Source: Bradyrhizobium lupini
GTDB taxonomy: Bacteria; Pseudomonadota; Alphaproteobacteria; Rhizobiales; Xanthobacteraceae
NCBI RefSeq assembly: GCF_040939785.1
Contig: NZ_CP162553.1
Span: forward strand, 620,001-684,000
DNA length: 64,000 bases
Reading direction: 5' to 3'
Of this stretch, positions 36,176 through 45,937 are shown one piece after another; within the stretch, counting starts at the first letter, position 1; the number at the start of each line of letters is the position of its first letter. A program made the translations under genes and the position numbers. The notes beneath the pieces were generated by a model, which was not told where the DNA came from, made no database searches, and saw only the letters and a list, made by a program, of their open reading frames with translations.

Positions 36176-36748
36176 ATGCCCATCCAATCCAGACTTGTCG
36201 CGCTTGCCGCCGCTGTCCTGTTGTCGGCGGGTGCCGCGCATGCCCAGCAAGGCGCCAAGAAGAATGCAGCTCCGTCTGCCCCGGCGGCACAGCCCGCACC
36301 GGCTCCGACGCAGCCGCAGGCTGACGGCGCTGCGGCGCAGCAGCCCGGCTGGGTCGTGCGCTGCACCAGCGTCAGCCGCGACGCACCGCTCGAATGCGCG
36401 ATGGAGCAGAACGCGGTGCTGACCAAGACCGGCCAGACCATCGTTCTGATCAACATCCGCATCGCGCCCGACACCCGCACACCGGTGGCGCTGCTGCAAT
36501 TGCCGCTTGGCCTCAACCTTCCCATCGGCGCCAAGCTCCAGGTTGACGAGGGCAAGACGGTCGATCTCCAGATCCAGACCTGCGAGAACCGCGGCTGCTA
36601 CGCCTCCACGCCGATCGCGCCGGACCTGCTTGCGACCTTGCGGTCGGGCAAGCAGCTCAAGGTCTCCTTCCAGAACATGGCCAAGGAAACGATCGCGATC
36701 CCGATGCCGCTCGGCGATTTCGCGGCGGCCTACGACAAGATCAAGTAG
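36176..36748 (+). CDS. Invasion-associated locus B (IalB) family protein
   Basis: A 190-residue secreted protein: signal peptide (residues 1-24, ending AHAQQG), an Ala/Pro/Gln-rich linker (25-60), then the IalB domain (GWVVRCTSVSRDAPLECAMEQ, LPLGLNLPIGAKLQVDEGK, CENRGCYASTPI) with paired cysteines likely to form disulfides in the periplasm. It is named after the Bartonella protein linked to erythrocyte entry, but in soil alphaproteobacteria it is common and of unknown role. It lies 66 bases after the RND gene and may be cotranscribed. Confidence 0.9.
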   Translation: MPIQSRLVALAAAVLLSAGAAHAQQGAKKNAAPSAPAAQPAPAPTQPQADGAAAQQPGWVVRCTSVSRDAPLECAMEQNAVLTKTGQTIVLINIRIAPDTRTPVALLQLPLGLNLPIGAKLQVDEGKTVDLQIQTCENRGCYASTPIAPDLLATLRSGKQLKVSFQNMAKETIAIPMPLGDFAAAYDKIK

Positions 36749-36828
36749 CGACGCCTCGCCGTTACTGTTGCATATCCATTTTGCAGCCTAACGCCGCCGA
36801 TACCGGGCGCCTCCAGGCGGAAAATCGG

Positions 36829-37548
36829 TCAGTCCACGCCCAGATAAGCCTTCTGCACCTGCGGATCCTCCGCGAGCGCCGCCGCCGTGCCCGACAGCAC
36901 GCTCTTGCCGACCTGGAGCACCGTGGCGAAATCCGAGACCTCCAGTGCGAGCTCGATCGACTGCTCGGCGAGCAGAATGGTCAGGCCCTCGCGATGCAGG
37001 CGGCCGAAGGTCTCGTACATGGACTCGACCACCGCCGGCGCGAGACCGAGCGAAGGTTCATCCAGCATCAACAGCTTCGGGTCGCTCATCAGCGCGCGCC
37101 CGACCGCGAGCATCTGCCGTTCGCCACCGGACATGGTGCCCGCACGCTGGTTGCGGCGCTCCTTCAGGCGCGGAAAGATCTCGTAGACACGTTCGAGCAG
37201 CGTGGCCTGGCGCGACTTGTCGCGCAGCGGCGTTGCGCCAAGCATCAAATTGTTCTCGACGCTCTGCTGCACGAACAGCCGCCAGCCTTCTGGCGACAGC
37301 GCCAGCCCCTTGCGCACGATCGCAAAGGCTCTCTCGCCGGCGATATCCTCGCCGCGAAAGCGGATCGATCCGGAATGCACGGGAATGAGGCCGGCGATCG
37401 CGTTCAGCGTCGTGGTCTTGCCGCCGCCATTGGAGCCGAGTAGCGCCACGACGCTGCCTTCAGGAACCTCCAGCGAGACGTCGGACACGCCGATGAGATC
37501 GCCGTAGCGCACCTCGAGGTGCTCGATCCGCAGCAACGGCCCGCTCAT
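36829..37548 (-). CDS. livF: Branched-chain amino-acid-type ABC transporter ATPase LivF
   Basis: A 239-residue ATPase with Walker A (GSNGGGKTT, about residues 34-42), signature MSGGERQML, Walker B (LLMLDEPSLGLAP) and the LivF-type tail. The start overlaps the livG stop by four bases (ATGA). With LivG it powers the HAAT-family importer encoded by the preceding genes on this strand. The substrate may be branched-chain amino acids or, in rhizobia, aromatic or other organic acids. Confidence 0.94.
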   Translation of the reverse strand: MSGPLLRIEHLEVRYGDLIGVSDVSLEVPEGSVVALLGSNGGGKTTTLNAIAGLIPVHSGSIRFRGEDIAGERAFAIVRKGLALSPEGWRLFVQQSVENNLMLGATPLRDKSRQATLLERVYEIFPRLKERRNQRAGTMSGGERQMLAVGRALMSDPKLLMLDEPSLGLAPAVVESMYETFGRLHREGLTILLAEQSIELALEVSDFATVLQVGKSVLSGTAAALAEDPQVQKAYLGVD

Positions 37549-38312
37549 AGGTCCGGCCCGCCCATCAGTTCGACCGGCGTGTGGCCGGCCGCTGCCTTGG
37601 CTGCACGCTTGCCGAGATAGGCCTCGATCACCGCCGGGTTGGATGTGACCTCGCGCGGCGATCCGCGGGCGATCTCCTTGCCCTGGTGGAACACCATCAC
37701 GCGGCTGGCGAGTGACATGATCACTTCCATGATGTGCTCGACGATCACGAGGGTGATGCCGGAACGATGGATGTCGCGCACGAGGTCGATGGCGAGCCTC
37801 ACCTCATGGGCGTTGAGGCCGGCCATGGCTTCGTCGAGCAGAAGCACCTTCGGTTCGGTTGCCAGCGCCCGCGCGATCTCCAGCCGCTTGCGACCGGGGG
37901 TGCCGAGCGAGCGCGCCGGCGCATCCGCAAGCCTGATCATGCCGACGCGCTCGAGCACCGCGCGCGCCCTGGTCTCGGCGTCCTTGCGATGCGAGGTGCG
38001 CAGGAATGCGCCGATCATGACGTTCTCCAGCACCGTCATGCCCTCAAATGTCTGCGGCACCTGGAAGGTACGAGCGAGCCCAAGCCCGGCGCGCAGCTCC
38101 GGCGCGAAGTCGGTGATGTCACGGCCCTCGAACAGGACGCAGCCCGAAGTGGTCTTGAGATCGCCAGTCAGGCAATTGAAGAAGGTGGACTTGCCCGCGC
38201 CATTCGGGCCGATCAGGCCGAGGATGTCGCCTTGCTCCAAGGTCACGGAGGCATCGTCCACCGCCTTGAAGCTTCCGAACGCCTTCGTAATTTCGCGTGC
38301 CTCAAGGAGCAT
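37545..38312 (-). CDS. livG: Branched-chain amino-acid-type ABC transporter ATPase LivG
   Basis: A 255-residue ATPase with Walker A (GPNGAGKST), a LivG-type insert (FQVPQTFEGMTVLENVMIGA), the degenerate signature SLGTPGRKRLEIA, Walker B (VLLLDEAMAGLN) and a C-terminal extension (GSPREVTSNPAVIEAYLG) typical of LivG. The signature motif is SLGTPGRKR instead of LSxGxxRR, a variation to note. Its start overlaps the end of the livM reading by 11 bases. Confidence 0.93.
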   Translation of the reverse strand: MLLEAREITKAFGSFKAVDDASVTLEQGDILGLIGPNGAGKSTFFNCLTGDLKTTSGCVLFEGRDITDFAPELRAGLGLARTFQVPQTFEGMTVLENVMIGAFLRTSHRKDAETRARAVLERVGMIRLADAPARSLGTPGRKRLEIARALATEPKVLLLDEAMAGLNAHEVRLAIDLVRDIHRSGITLVIVEHIMEVIMSLASRVMVFHQGKEIARGSPREVTSNPAVIEAYLGKRAAKAAAGHTPVELMGGPDL

Positions 38313-39272
38313 GGCCAGCTCCCGTGTCCTTCGTCGGCTTGCTGCGCCGAGTGAACAGGCTGAGCAGACCGCCGGGCTGGAAGCGCGCGATCACCACGAT
38401 GATCGCGCCATAGAGCACGAAGGTGAGCCCGGCGCCCTTGCCGCCGAGCCAGCTGTTCGAGATCTCCTCCAGCGGCACCAGGATCGCGGCACCGACCAGG
38501 GCCCGAACAACAGCCCTGCCCCGCCCAGCGCCGCCATGATCAGGATTTTCACCGAAATCAGGATCCCGAACCCGGACTCGGGGTCGACGAAGCCGAACAT
38601 CATGGCATAGAGCGCGCCGGCGACGCTCGTCAGCGCCGCACTCAGCATGTAGGCGTAGAGCTTGGTGCGACTGGCGGGTGCGCCGAGCGAGCGCGCCGCG
38701 CGCTCGGAGTCCTTGATCGCGCGCAGGTAAAATCCCATGCGGCTGTTGGTCATCCACCAGGTGATCAACAGCGTGATCACGAGGATTGCGAGGAAGAGAT
38801 AGTAATACGGCAGCGACGACAGGAACGAGAGATCGAAGATGTTGCGCGGCACGGTCGGCCCTGAGAGCCCGACGGCCGCACCGAGCCAGTCGGTGTTGGT
38901 CACGATCAGCCGCATCGTCTCGGCGACCGCGATGGTCGCCATACTGAAATAATGGCCCGACAGACGCAGCGTCGGCACGCCGATGATCGCGGCCAAGCCC
39001 ACGGCGAGCACGATCCCGCCGGGGATGCCGAACAGGGGCGACAGGCCGAACTTTGCGTAGGATCCCATCGCGGCATAAGCACCGCAGCCGAAAAAGACGA
39101 CGTGGCCGACCGAGACCTGGCCGGCATAGCCGCCGACGATATTCCACGCGGACGCTGCAATCGCATAAAGCAGCACCAGCGCGCCCAGACGCTGCTGGAA
39201 CGGCGAGGACAGCAGCAGCGGATAGCAGATCGCGAACGCTGCGACGACCGAGAGCCAGATCAAGCGCCGCAT
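38302..39272 (-). pseudogene. livM: Branched-chain amino-acid-type ABC permease LivM, frameshifted near 38500
   Basis: Inner-membrane permease with 8-10 membrane segments. The frame runs from the ATG at 39272 to AALGGAGLLFGP and then must shift to reach LVGAAILVPLEEISNSWL and the stop at 38302. Adding one base to the G run at 38499-38501 (C on the coding strand, GGGCCC to GGGCCCC) gives 323 residues, typical of LivM. GPWSVP as read breaks the conserved GP(L/V)xGA motif exactly at this point, which supports an indel error. It is 13 bases after livH. Confidence 0.82.
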
Positions 39273-39285
39273 CACAGCCTTCCCA

Positions 39286-40149
39286 TCAGGTCTTGCCCAT
39301 CAGGCCTTGCGGCCGGAACCAGAGGAAGAGCAGGAACAGGACATAGACGACGATGTCCTTGTAGATCGCGCCGATCAGATAGCCCGACAGCGATTCGATC
39401 ATGCCGATCAGCAGGCCTGCGACAAGGGCGCCCGGCACACTGCCAAAACCGCCGAGCGACACCGTGACGAAGGCGACGATGCCAAGCGTCTCGCCGACGG
39501 TCGGCACGATGTAGAAGAAGTTCGCAATCAGCGCGCCGGCAAGCCCGGTGGCACCGGCCGCAATCGCCCAGGCGATCGCCTGCATGGTATCGGGACGGAT
39601 GCCCATGAGCTGGGCCGCTGTTTGATCCTCCGCCACCGCCAGCATTTTCGAGCCGAGCGAGGTCCGCGTGAGCAGCAGATGCAGCCCGAGCGTGACCAGC
39701 AGCGCGACCACGCCGGCAAGCAGCCGCGAGGCCTCGATGCGCAGGCCCGCGAACGCATAAGTGCCGCCCACGATGTCCGGAGGCATCGACAGGAAGTTGG
39801 CCCCGAACCACCAGAACACGGAATAACGCAGCAATAGCGCAAGCCCGAAAGTGCCGAGGATCTGCGCCAGCATCGGTCCCTTCATGATATCGCGGATCAG
39901 GGCGAAATAGACGACGACGCCGACGGTCGCGAGCACCAGGGTTGCCAGCGGCGCGCCGAGGATCGGCCCTCCTCCCAACAGCGTGTAGACGACATAGGCG
40001 ACGTACATGCCGAGCATGACGAAATCGCCATGCGCGAAATTGACGATGTTCATCATGCCCCACACCAGCGTGAGGCCTGAGGAAAACAGGGCATAGACAG
40101 CGCCAAGCAGAAGTCCGCCGACGATCACCTGCACGAGTACAAAGGACAT
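39286..40149 (-). CDS. livH: Branched-chain amino-acid-type ABC permease LivH
   Basis: A 287-residue membrane protein with about eight helices and the LivH hallmarks: GLLLGAVYALFSSGLTLVWGMMNIVNFAHGDFVMLG near the N-terminus and AVAEDQTAAQLMGI with GGFGSVPGALVAGLLIGM in the cytoplasmic-loop and C-terminal parts. It pairs with LivM to form the channel. It follows livK after a 64-base gap holding a GC hairpin. Confidence 0.94.
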   Translation of the reverse strand: MSFVLVQVIVGGLLLGAVYALFSSGLTLVWGMMNIVNFAHGDFVMLGMYVAYVVYTLLGGGPILGAPLATLVLATVGVVVYFALIRDIMKGPMLAQILGTFGLALLLRYSVFWWFGANFLSMPPDIVGGTYAFAGLRIEASRLLAGVVALLVTLGLHLLLTRTSLGSKMLAVAEDQTAAQLMGIRPDTMQAIAWAIAAGATGLAGALIANFFYIVPTVGETLGIVAFVTVSLGGFGSVPGALVAGLLIGMIESLSGYLIGAIYKDIVVYVLFLLFLWFRPQGLMGKT

Positions 40150-40185
40150 GAGCCAGCGTTGCTCTGATCAAATCATTTCGGAAAT

Positions 40186-40206
40186 GGCGGGGCGCGCAGC
40201 CCCGCC
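40186..40206 (-). terminator. GC hairpin between livK and livH (probable attenuator)
   Basis: GGCGGGGC (40186-40193) and GCCCCGCC (40199-40206) form an eight-pair stem with a five-base loop, followed on the minus strand by ATTTCC. Such hairpins after a binding-protein gene commonly reduce readthrough so that the binding protein exceeds the permeases. The T tract is weak, so it may be an RNA-stabilising hairpin rather than a full terminator. Confidence 0.55.
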
Positions 40207-40213
40207 TTCAATC

Positions 40214-41467
40214 TCACCAGCCCTTGTAGGGCAGCACCGGCGCCTTCGCGGCGTTGGCCTTCGGCCATACCGCGGTGTAGTTCTCGCCATCCTGGAGCTG
40301 GATGATGAGCCCGGAGGCGAGGATATTCTGGCCCTTGTCGTCAAACTTCACGCCCTTGTAACCCATCATCAATTGCTCGGGCTTCAGATCGGTCGTCTTC
40401 AACGCGGCCTGGATCTTTGCCGGGTCGGTCGAGCCGGCGCGGTCGATCGCGTCGGCCAGCACGAAGAAGCCCTGCATCTGACGGCCGACGGTGTCGTCCA
40501 TCTCCTCGCCGCTCTTCTTCTTGTACATGTCGGCGATGATGGCCGATGGTGAGCCGGCCGGCCCCACCGACCATGACGAACGGTTGAAGACGCCTTGCGA
40601 TATCTTGCCGACCGCCTTGATGAAGGAGGGATCGGAATAGCCGGCGTCATCGGCCAAAAGCACCGCCGGCTTGTAGTCGAGCGACTGCATGGTCTTGGCG
40701 AACAGGATTGCATCCGACGTGTAGCTGATCATGATGATCACGTCGGGCTTCTTCTCCTTGAGCTGGAGCACTTGGCCCTGAACATCGGTCGCATTTACGG
40801 GATAGGCGACGTCAACTGCGATGGCTTGGCCCTTCTCCTTGAAGGCGGCGCTGATCGTGTTGGCGACCGAGGTGCCGTATTCGGTGTTGTCGTGAACCAG
40901 CGCGATTGCATCGGTCTTGGCGCCCTGCGCCTTGATGTCGGCGAGGAAATCGACATAGGCCTTGGCGAAGTCGGTGGCGATCGGCGTGGTGCGGAAGAAC
41001 CATTTGAAGCCGCGCTCGGTGAGATTGGCGGCGACCGACTCGGAGTTTAGAAAGGGAATGCCGTATTTTTCGGCGATGGCGCTCGAGGTCAGCGTGACGC
41101 CGGACTGATACGAGCCGAACACGGCGGCTACCTTGTCTTCCGTGATCAGGCGCAGCGCCTGGTTCTGGCCTGTCGCCGGGTTGCCCTGGTTGTCGGCGAA
41201 CACGATCTCGATCTTGGCGCCGCCGAGGCCCGCAAGGCCTGCGTTCTTGGCCAGCGGCAGAGTGCCGAGCTCGGGATGAGCGTTGTTGATGATGTCCATT
41301 GCGACCTCGAGCGCCGCCTTGGCGTGCGCCCCGATCGAGGCGGTGCCGCCGGACATCGGCAGGATCGCGCCGATCTTGACGACCTTGTCCTGGGCCTGCG
41401 CGGCTGAAGCGAGCGCAAGGGACATCGCGGCCGCGCAAAGCAGCCCGGTGACGTGCTTCAATCTCAT
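40214..41467 (-). CDS. livK: Branched-chain amino-acid-type ABC transporter substrate-binding protein
   Basis: A 417-residue periplasmic binding protein (Peripla_BP_6) with a signal peptide (residues 1-25, ending AAQAQD). The two-lobe fold shows KIGAILPMSGGTASIGAHAKAALEVA, VAAVFGSYQSGVTLTSSAIAEKYGIPFLNSE and DAILFAKTMQSLDYKP. It is first in the operon livK-livH-livM-livG-livF on the minus strand. Its relation to aromatic or amide substrates, rather than leucine, is possible but cannot be read from the sequence. Confidence 0.92.
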   Translation of the reverse strand: MRLKHVTGLLCAAAMSLALASAAQAQDKVVKIGAILPMSGGTASIGAHAKAALEVAMDIINNAHPELGTLPLAKNAGLAGLGGAKIEIVFADNQGNPATGQNQALRLITEDKVAAVFGSYQSGVTLTSSAIAEKYGIPFLNSESVAANLTERGFKWFFRTTPIATDFAKAYVDFLADIKAQGAKTDAIALVHDNTEYGTSVANTISAAFKEKGQAIAVDVAYPVNATDVQGQVLQLKEKKPDVIIMISYTSDAILFAKTMQSLDYKPAVLLADDAGYSDPSFIKAVGKISQGVFNRSSWSVGPAGSPSAIIADMYKKKSGEEMDDTVGRQMQGFFVLADAIDRAGSTDPAKIQAALKTTDLKPEQLMMGYKGVKFDDKGQNILASGLIIQLQDGENYTAVWPKANAAKAPVLPYKGW

Positions 41468-41647
41468 GAAATCAAACCTCCCAAGGGTTTCCCCAACCAG
41501 TTTTTTTGGAAGCTCGGCTAAGCGCCCGCTTCCGGTTGTTTATGCCTGGCGATGAGAGGATGGCATGCTGGCCCCGTACCGGCAAGTAAAACGGCTTGCC
41601 ACGACGCTGCATGGACAAGCACCGACGTGTGGGCCGGGTCAGCGTCC

Positions 41648-42010
41648 TTACCCCATCACGTCGCTCGCCCGCAGCAGCGTCGTGAAGCCGCCGTAGATCA
41701 TGCGCTTGCCGTCGAACGGCATACCATCCAACTTCAGCCGCGGGTCCGCCATCACCTTCTTGTTGACGGTGTCGCGAGTCTCCCGGTCGCGATAGACGAT
41801 CCAGGCGAACACCACGATCTCGTCTTCCTTCGCCATCACCGCGCGCGGAAACGAAGTCAGCTCGCCGTAGGGCACGTCGTCGCCGATGCATTCGACATAA
41901 TCGAGCGCACCGTGCTCCATCCAGATCGCGCAGGCCGTTTTCGCCAGCGCCTTGTAAGCCTCGATGTTGTCCTTCGGCACGGCCAGCACGAAACCATCGA
42001 CATAGGGCAT
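41648..42010 (-). CDS. DUF1428 family protein (ferredoxin-like fold)
   Basis: A 120-residue protein starting at ATG 42010 with MPYVDGFVLAVPK, followed by AIWMEHGALDYVECIGDDV and KRMIYGGFTTLL. This is the DUF1428 pattern, a dimeric alpha-beta barrel related to YciI/EthD-like folds. It is cytosolic, with no signal. No catalytic role is established for the family. It stands alone between the liv operon and a tRNA gene. Confidence 0.88.
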   Translation of the reverse strand: MPYVDGFVLAVPKDNIEAYKALAKTACAIWMEHGALDYVECIGDDVPYGELTSFPRAVMAKEDEIVVFAWIVYRDRETRDTVNKKVMADPRLKLDGMPFDGKRMIYGGFTTLLRASDVMG

Positions 42011-42309
42011 CACGGATCTCCTTGGGTTGTGTGTCCGAAGGACGATGCGGTGCGTGACGATCCGACCAGGAACCGTGATTTTCGGATGAGGCAAACGGTC
42101 GCGCGCCGCCGCGGCGCTCCGCCGGAGCCCACGATGCCACGGCCCGCACGTCCCATGTGGACCGCAAAACATCCCTGCGTCGCAGCGCTTGCCAGCCCAC
42201 AGCCGAGCGGGTAGAAACCCTCCACGCCTGAGCCGTGATTTGCGCGATAAGTGCCATAGGCCACAGCCGGACAAATCAACAAGTCATTGAATTTGTTCGG
42301 CTATTCCGT

Positions 42310-42383
42310 TGGGGAATGGTGTAACGGTAGCACAACAGACTCTGACTCTGTTTGTCTAGGTTCGAATCCTAGTTCCCCAGCCA
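42310..42383 (+). tRNA. tRNA-Gln (anticodon CTG)
   Basis: A 74-base cloverleaf. Acceptor stem TGGGGAA (42310-42316) pairs with TTCCCCA (42373-42379), the anticodon stem ACAGA/TCTGT encloses CTCTGAC with anticodon CTG, the T arm has the canonical GGTTCGAATCC, and the discriminator G is followed by an encoded CCA. It decodes CAG (Gln), the main Gln codon in a high-GC genome. Confidence 0.95.
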
Positions 42384-42444
42384 CCGCAGGTTAAGCAGCT
42401 CACAATCAGACAGTCAGAGGTTGCGCTCTCTTTGAGCGGTGCCG

Positions 42445-43346
42445 CTAAATCACGACGCGATCGAAGTCGGCGGCGATCCGCGTGTTTGGAAAAATCGTTG
42501 TCGCTTCGGCCAGAATCTCTTCGTCGCGATAACGCCCCGACATGTGATTCAGCACGAGTTGCCTGACGTTGTTCGCGGCGGCAAATGAAGCCGCCTCGCG
42601 CGCGGTGAGATGACCATAGTCCCGGGCGGTCGCGCGTCGCGATCGAGGAAGGTCGCCTCGATCACCAGCAGATCGGCGTCGGCGACATGCCTGGACAGCC
42701 CGTCAGTGGTTTCGGTGTCGCCGATGACCACAAGCTTCCTGCCGCCGCTCGGCGGCCCCATGACGTCTTCGGGATAGATCGTGCGGCCGGCGATCACGAC
42801 TGGTCGTGCCGCGGCCAGTTCTCCGCGCAGCGGCCCATCGGGAACACCGAGCTCGGCGAGGCGCTCCCGCTCAAGATGGCGGCGTGCCGGACTCTGGAAG
42901 CAAAAACCAAAGCTGTCGGTGTCGCGGTGACGGACCGGAAAGCAATCGATGGTGAAGTCGCCGGCGTCGATAACCTGTCCTTCGGTCAGCGGTGCGAACT
43001 CCACCGGGATCGGCGCCCTGCCCGCGCCCCACAGGCCGGCAAGCATGCGGATGACGATGTCGAGCGTGCCCTGGCCTCCATAGACGGTCATCGCGTCCGA
43101 TTGCTGACGCAACCCCAGCGTCGAGAAGAGACCGGGGATACCGAGCACGTGATCGAGATGGGCATGCGTCAGCAGAATGCGGTCAAGCCGTCGAAAGCCC
43201 GCGCCGCTGCGCAGCAACTGGCGCTGCGTGCCCTCGCCGCAATCGATGAGGACGCGCTTGCCCGTGGCCTCCACCAGGAGAGCCGGATGGTTGCGCTCCG
43301 CCGACGGAACGCTGGCGGAGGTCCCAAGGAATGTCAGGGCGAACAT
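42445..43346 (-). pseudogene. rnz: Ribonuclease Z (ElaC-like), frameshifted near 42634
   Basis: Metallo-beta-lactamase-fold tRNA 3' processing enzyme. The ATG at 43346 starts MFALTFLGTSASVPS; the zinc site THAHLDHVLGIPG is intact, and VVIGDTETTDGL follows. After FLDRDA the frame breaks. Adding one G to CGCGCG near 42634 (GACGCCGCG on the coding strand) recovers a C-terminus with YGHLTARE and LVLNHMSGRYRDEEI, giving 300 residues. RNase Z is usually important for growth, so a true inactivation is unlikely and a base-calling error is favoured. It lies 61 bases from the tRNA gene. Confidence 0.82.
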
Positions 43347-43610
43347 GGTCGTCAGTATCCAGGCTTCGCCGCCCCCAATGCCACGTGAGCAGCAGCCCGT
43401 ACAGAGCCCTCGATCGCGCATAGACCGCGGCAAGCAGTGGGTATCCCGCGATCTGATGGCCAGGCGCCGCCTCCGGCCCCCGACCCGCGGACAGATCTGG
43501 TTCCCGTTGCGTGGCCTCCTCATACCATCCGCCAAATTGCATGCTCGATACTCGGATCGATTTGCAGCCGAGCGACATCGACGCGGCGATGCAAGACAAT
43601 GGAGATCGTG

Positions 43611-45113
43611 ATGCCGCCCGGATTGACCGCCACTGACTGGGACTACGGCTCGATCAGCACATTGCTGAGCGCCCTGCACGCGCGCAAGCTTTCTGCGTCC
43701 GAGTTGATCGAGCATACGATCGCGCGCATCGAGGCGCTGGACGGGCAGATCAATGCCGTCATCGTTCGCGATTTCGATCGCGCACGAGACGCCGCGCGCG
43801 CCGCCGATACCGCACTTGGTCGCGGCGAGCGGCAGCCATTGCTCGGCATCCCCGTGACGTTGAAAGAACCGTTCAACGTCGCTGGCCTGCCGACGACGTG
43901 GGGCTTTCCGCATTTCAAAGATTTCCAACCCGCGGAGGACGCCCTTGTCGTCTCGCGGTTGAAGGCGGCGGGTGCTGTCATCATCGGCAAGACCAATATC
44001 CCGATCGGCCTCAGAGATTTCCAGAGCTACAATGACATCTACGGTACGACGAACAATCCGTGGGATCTCGGCCGATCGCCCGGCGGCTCTTCAGGCGGAT
44101 CAGGAGCGGCGCTGGCTGCGGGATTCGGACCGCTGTCGATCGGCTCGGATATTGGCGGCTCGATCCGGGTGCCCGCGCATTTCTGCGGTGTGTTCGGACA
44201 CAAGCCGAGCCTCGGCCTGGTCCCGCTGCGCGGATACAACCTTCCGCCGGCACCGCCCGTTGCCGGCCAGGGTGATCTCGCCGTCGTCGGGCCGATGACG
44301 CGCACCGCCTCGGACCTCGCGCTCGCCCTCGACGTGATCGCCGGCCCCGACGAGACGCGCGACGGGATCGGCTATCGTCTTGCGTTGCCGGCCTCACGAC
44401 ACGACCAGTTCAGGGGTTTCAGGATTCTCGTGATCGATACGCATCCGTTGATGCCGACAGGCGATGCCGTGCGTTCCGCCATCGGGCGGTTGTCGGAACG
44501 GCTCGAACGATCAGGCGCACGCGTCGCGCGCTCGAGTGCGTCTCTGCCCGATCTCGCCGAATCCGCCCGCCTTTACATGAAGCTGTTGAACGCAGCGCGA
44601 AGTCCACGCCTGACACCGGCCGCCCTCGCAGAGGCGCAAGGAGTTGCCGCAGAACTCTCGCCCGACGACCGCAGCCTGCAGGCCGAGCGCGCGCGCGGCT
44701 GGGCGATGGTCCATCGCGAATGGCTGGCGACCGACGCGGCGCGCCTGCGGCTGCAACAACGATGGCAGGAGCTGTTCCGCGAGTTCGACGCAGTAATCTA
44801 CCCGGCCGCCGCCGTACCGGCGTTTCCACAGGACCAGTCCGAGCCGTTCGACGCGCGGCAACTCGATATCGATGGACAGCTCTATCCCTATGCCGATGCG
44901 TGCTTCATCTGGGCAGACCCCGCTTCGACCTGCGGACTGCCTGCAACGGCCGTTCCGATCGAGCGCACGCCATCGGGGCTGCCGATCGGCGTCCAGATCA
45001 TCGGGCCTTATCTCGAGGACCGCACACCGATTGCGCTCGCCGGACTGATCGAACGCGCGTTCGGCGGCTTCGTCCCGCCGCCGTCGCTGCCTGCCACGCA
45101 ATCGATGAGATGA
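43611..45113 (+). CDS. Amidase signature family enzyme
   Basis: A 500-residue amidase. The Ser-cisSer-Lys triad is K85 (TLKEPFNV), S160 (SPGGSSGG) and S184 (SDIGGSIRVP), all intact with the usual 24-residue spacing. The start is the ATG at 43611, which has GGAG seven bases before it; an ATG at 43599 would add four residues. It hydrolyses an amide or carbamoyl bond of unknown identity. The C-terminal TPSGLPIGVQIIGPYLED is the classic amidase closing motif. It is convergent with the TetR regulator gene, which ends 18 bases further on. Confidence 0.92.
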   Translation: MPPGLTATDWDYGSISTLLSALHARKLSASELIEHTIARIEALDGQINAVIVRDFDRARDAARAADTALGRGERQPLLGIPVTLKEPFNVAGLPTTWGFPHFKDFQPAEDALVVSRLKAAGAVIIGKTNIPIGLRDFQSYNDIYGTTNNPWDLGRSPGGSSGGSGAALAAGFGPLSIGSDIGGSIRVPAHFCGVFGHKPSLGLVPLRGYNLPPAPPVAGQGDLAVVGPMTRTASDLALALDVIAGPDETRDGIGYRLALPASRHDQFRGFRILVIDTHPLMPTGDAVRSAIGRLSERLERSGARVARSSASLPDLAESARLYMKLLNAARSPRLTPAALAEAQGVAAELSPDDRSLQAERARGWAMVHREWLATDAARLRLQQRWQELFREFDAVIYPAAAVPAFPQDQSEPFDARQLDIDGQLYPYADACFIWADPASTCGLPATAVPIERTPSGLPIGVQIIGPYLEDRTPIALAGLIERAFGGFVPPPSLPATQSMR

Positions 45114-45131
45114 TAGAGACGACAACGCTCG

Positions 45132-45738
45132 TCATGTTCTTGCAGTCGACTGCGCCTCGACCGCCTGCACCGCCACGCTCGCGACCTGCTGCAATGCCTC
45201 GCGGTCGGAGCCTGAGGACGCCATCACGCCCATGCCGACGGAGACGGCCGAAACGTAGCGCGCGAGTGCCGCGGGATCTGGAGGTCGGTTTGAGATCGCC
45301 TTCGGCCTTGGCGCGAACAAAACGATCGCGAAGCTGGTCCTCGTTCTGGGCGCGCCGAGCGGCGAGTTCGAAGGGGACGCTTTCTGATCCGGTGCCGCAT
45401 GCAATGCCGCCCTGCACGAGCAGGCAACCGGGCGGGTTGGCGGGATCGGTCTGCTTGTCGGCGATGCCCATCAGCATCCGTTCGGCGACGTCGCGGGCAG
45501 TCGGCGCTGCCACGACCTCGTCCATCCAGACGTTGCGCAGTTTTGTATAGCGGTCGAGCGCGGCTTTCAGCAGCCCTTCCTTGTTGCCGAAACAGGCATA
45601 GAGGCTGGGCGGATTGATCCCCATGGCTTCGGTCAACTGAGCGATCGTGGCACCCTCATAGCCATGGCGCCAAAACACTTCCATCGCCTGGTCCAACGCC
45701 GTTTCGGCGTCGAATTCGCGGGGGCGTCCCATGCCCAT
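45132..45738 (-). pseudogene. TetR-family regulator, frameshifted near 45279
   Basis: The N-terminal HTH is intact (REFDAETALDQAMEVFWRHG, GATIAQLTEAMGINPPSLYACFGNKEGLL), as is the AcrR-type ligand domain to AEGDLKPTS. The frame then changes. Removing one base near 45279 (an extra T on the plus strand, A on the coding strand) joins it to DPAALARYVSAVSVGMGVMA and a stop at 45132, giving 201 residues, the family's usual size. The regulator is divergent from the RND efflux genes with a palindrome in the gap, so it probably represses them. Confidence 0.82.
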
Positions 45739-45907
45739 TTGCCTCTTCTCCTCGAAATCGGCGTCGTCCCTGACCCTAACGCCGGATCCTATCTCTTTGT
45801 TCTCGCTTTATTTTCTCTTCCACTTGCCAATTCTTGCGGTAAACCGCTACAATTTTCTTAGCGAATGGTACATAAGTATCTTGCGCTGCGGTATCCAGCT
45901 CCACATC

Positions 45908-45923
45908 TGTAGTGAACACTACA
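45908..45923. promoter_or_regulatory. Probable TetR-type operator in front of the RND adaptor gene
   Basis: TGTAGTG-AA-CACTACA is a perfect inverted repeat with seven-base arms, located 15-30 bases before the adaptor start codon and about 170 bases from the regulator start. Repressor bound here would block transcription or initiation of the efflux operon. The regulator-operator link is inferred from divergence and symmetry. Confidence 0.7.
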
Positions 45924-45937
45924 TATCTGGAGCGCAA

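Noticed and set aside
42549..43928. Long N-terminal extension for RNase Z
   Set aside because: The conserved start MFALTFLG lies at 43346; the extension overlaps the amidase promoter region and has no similarity to the family.
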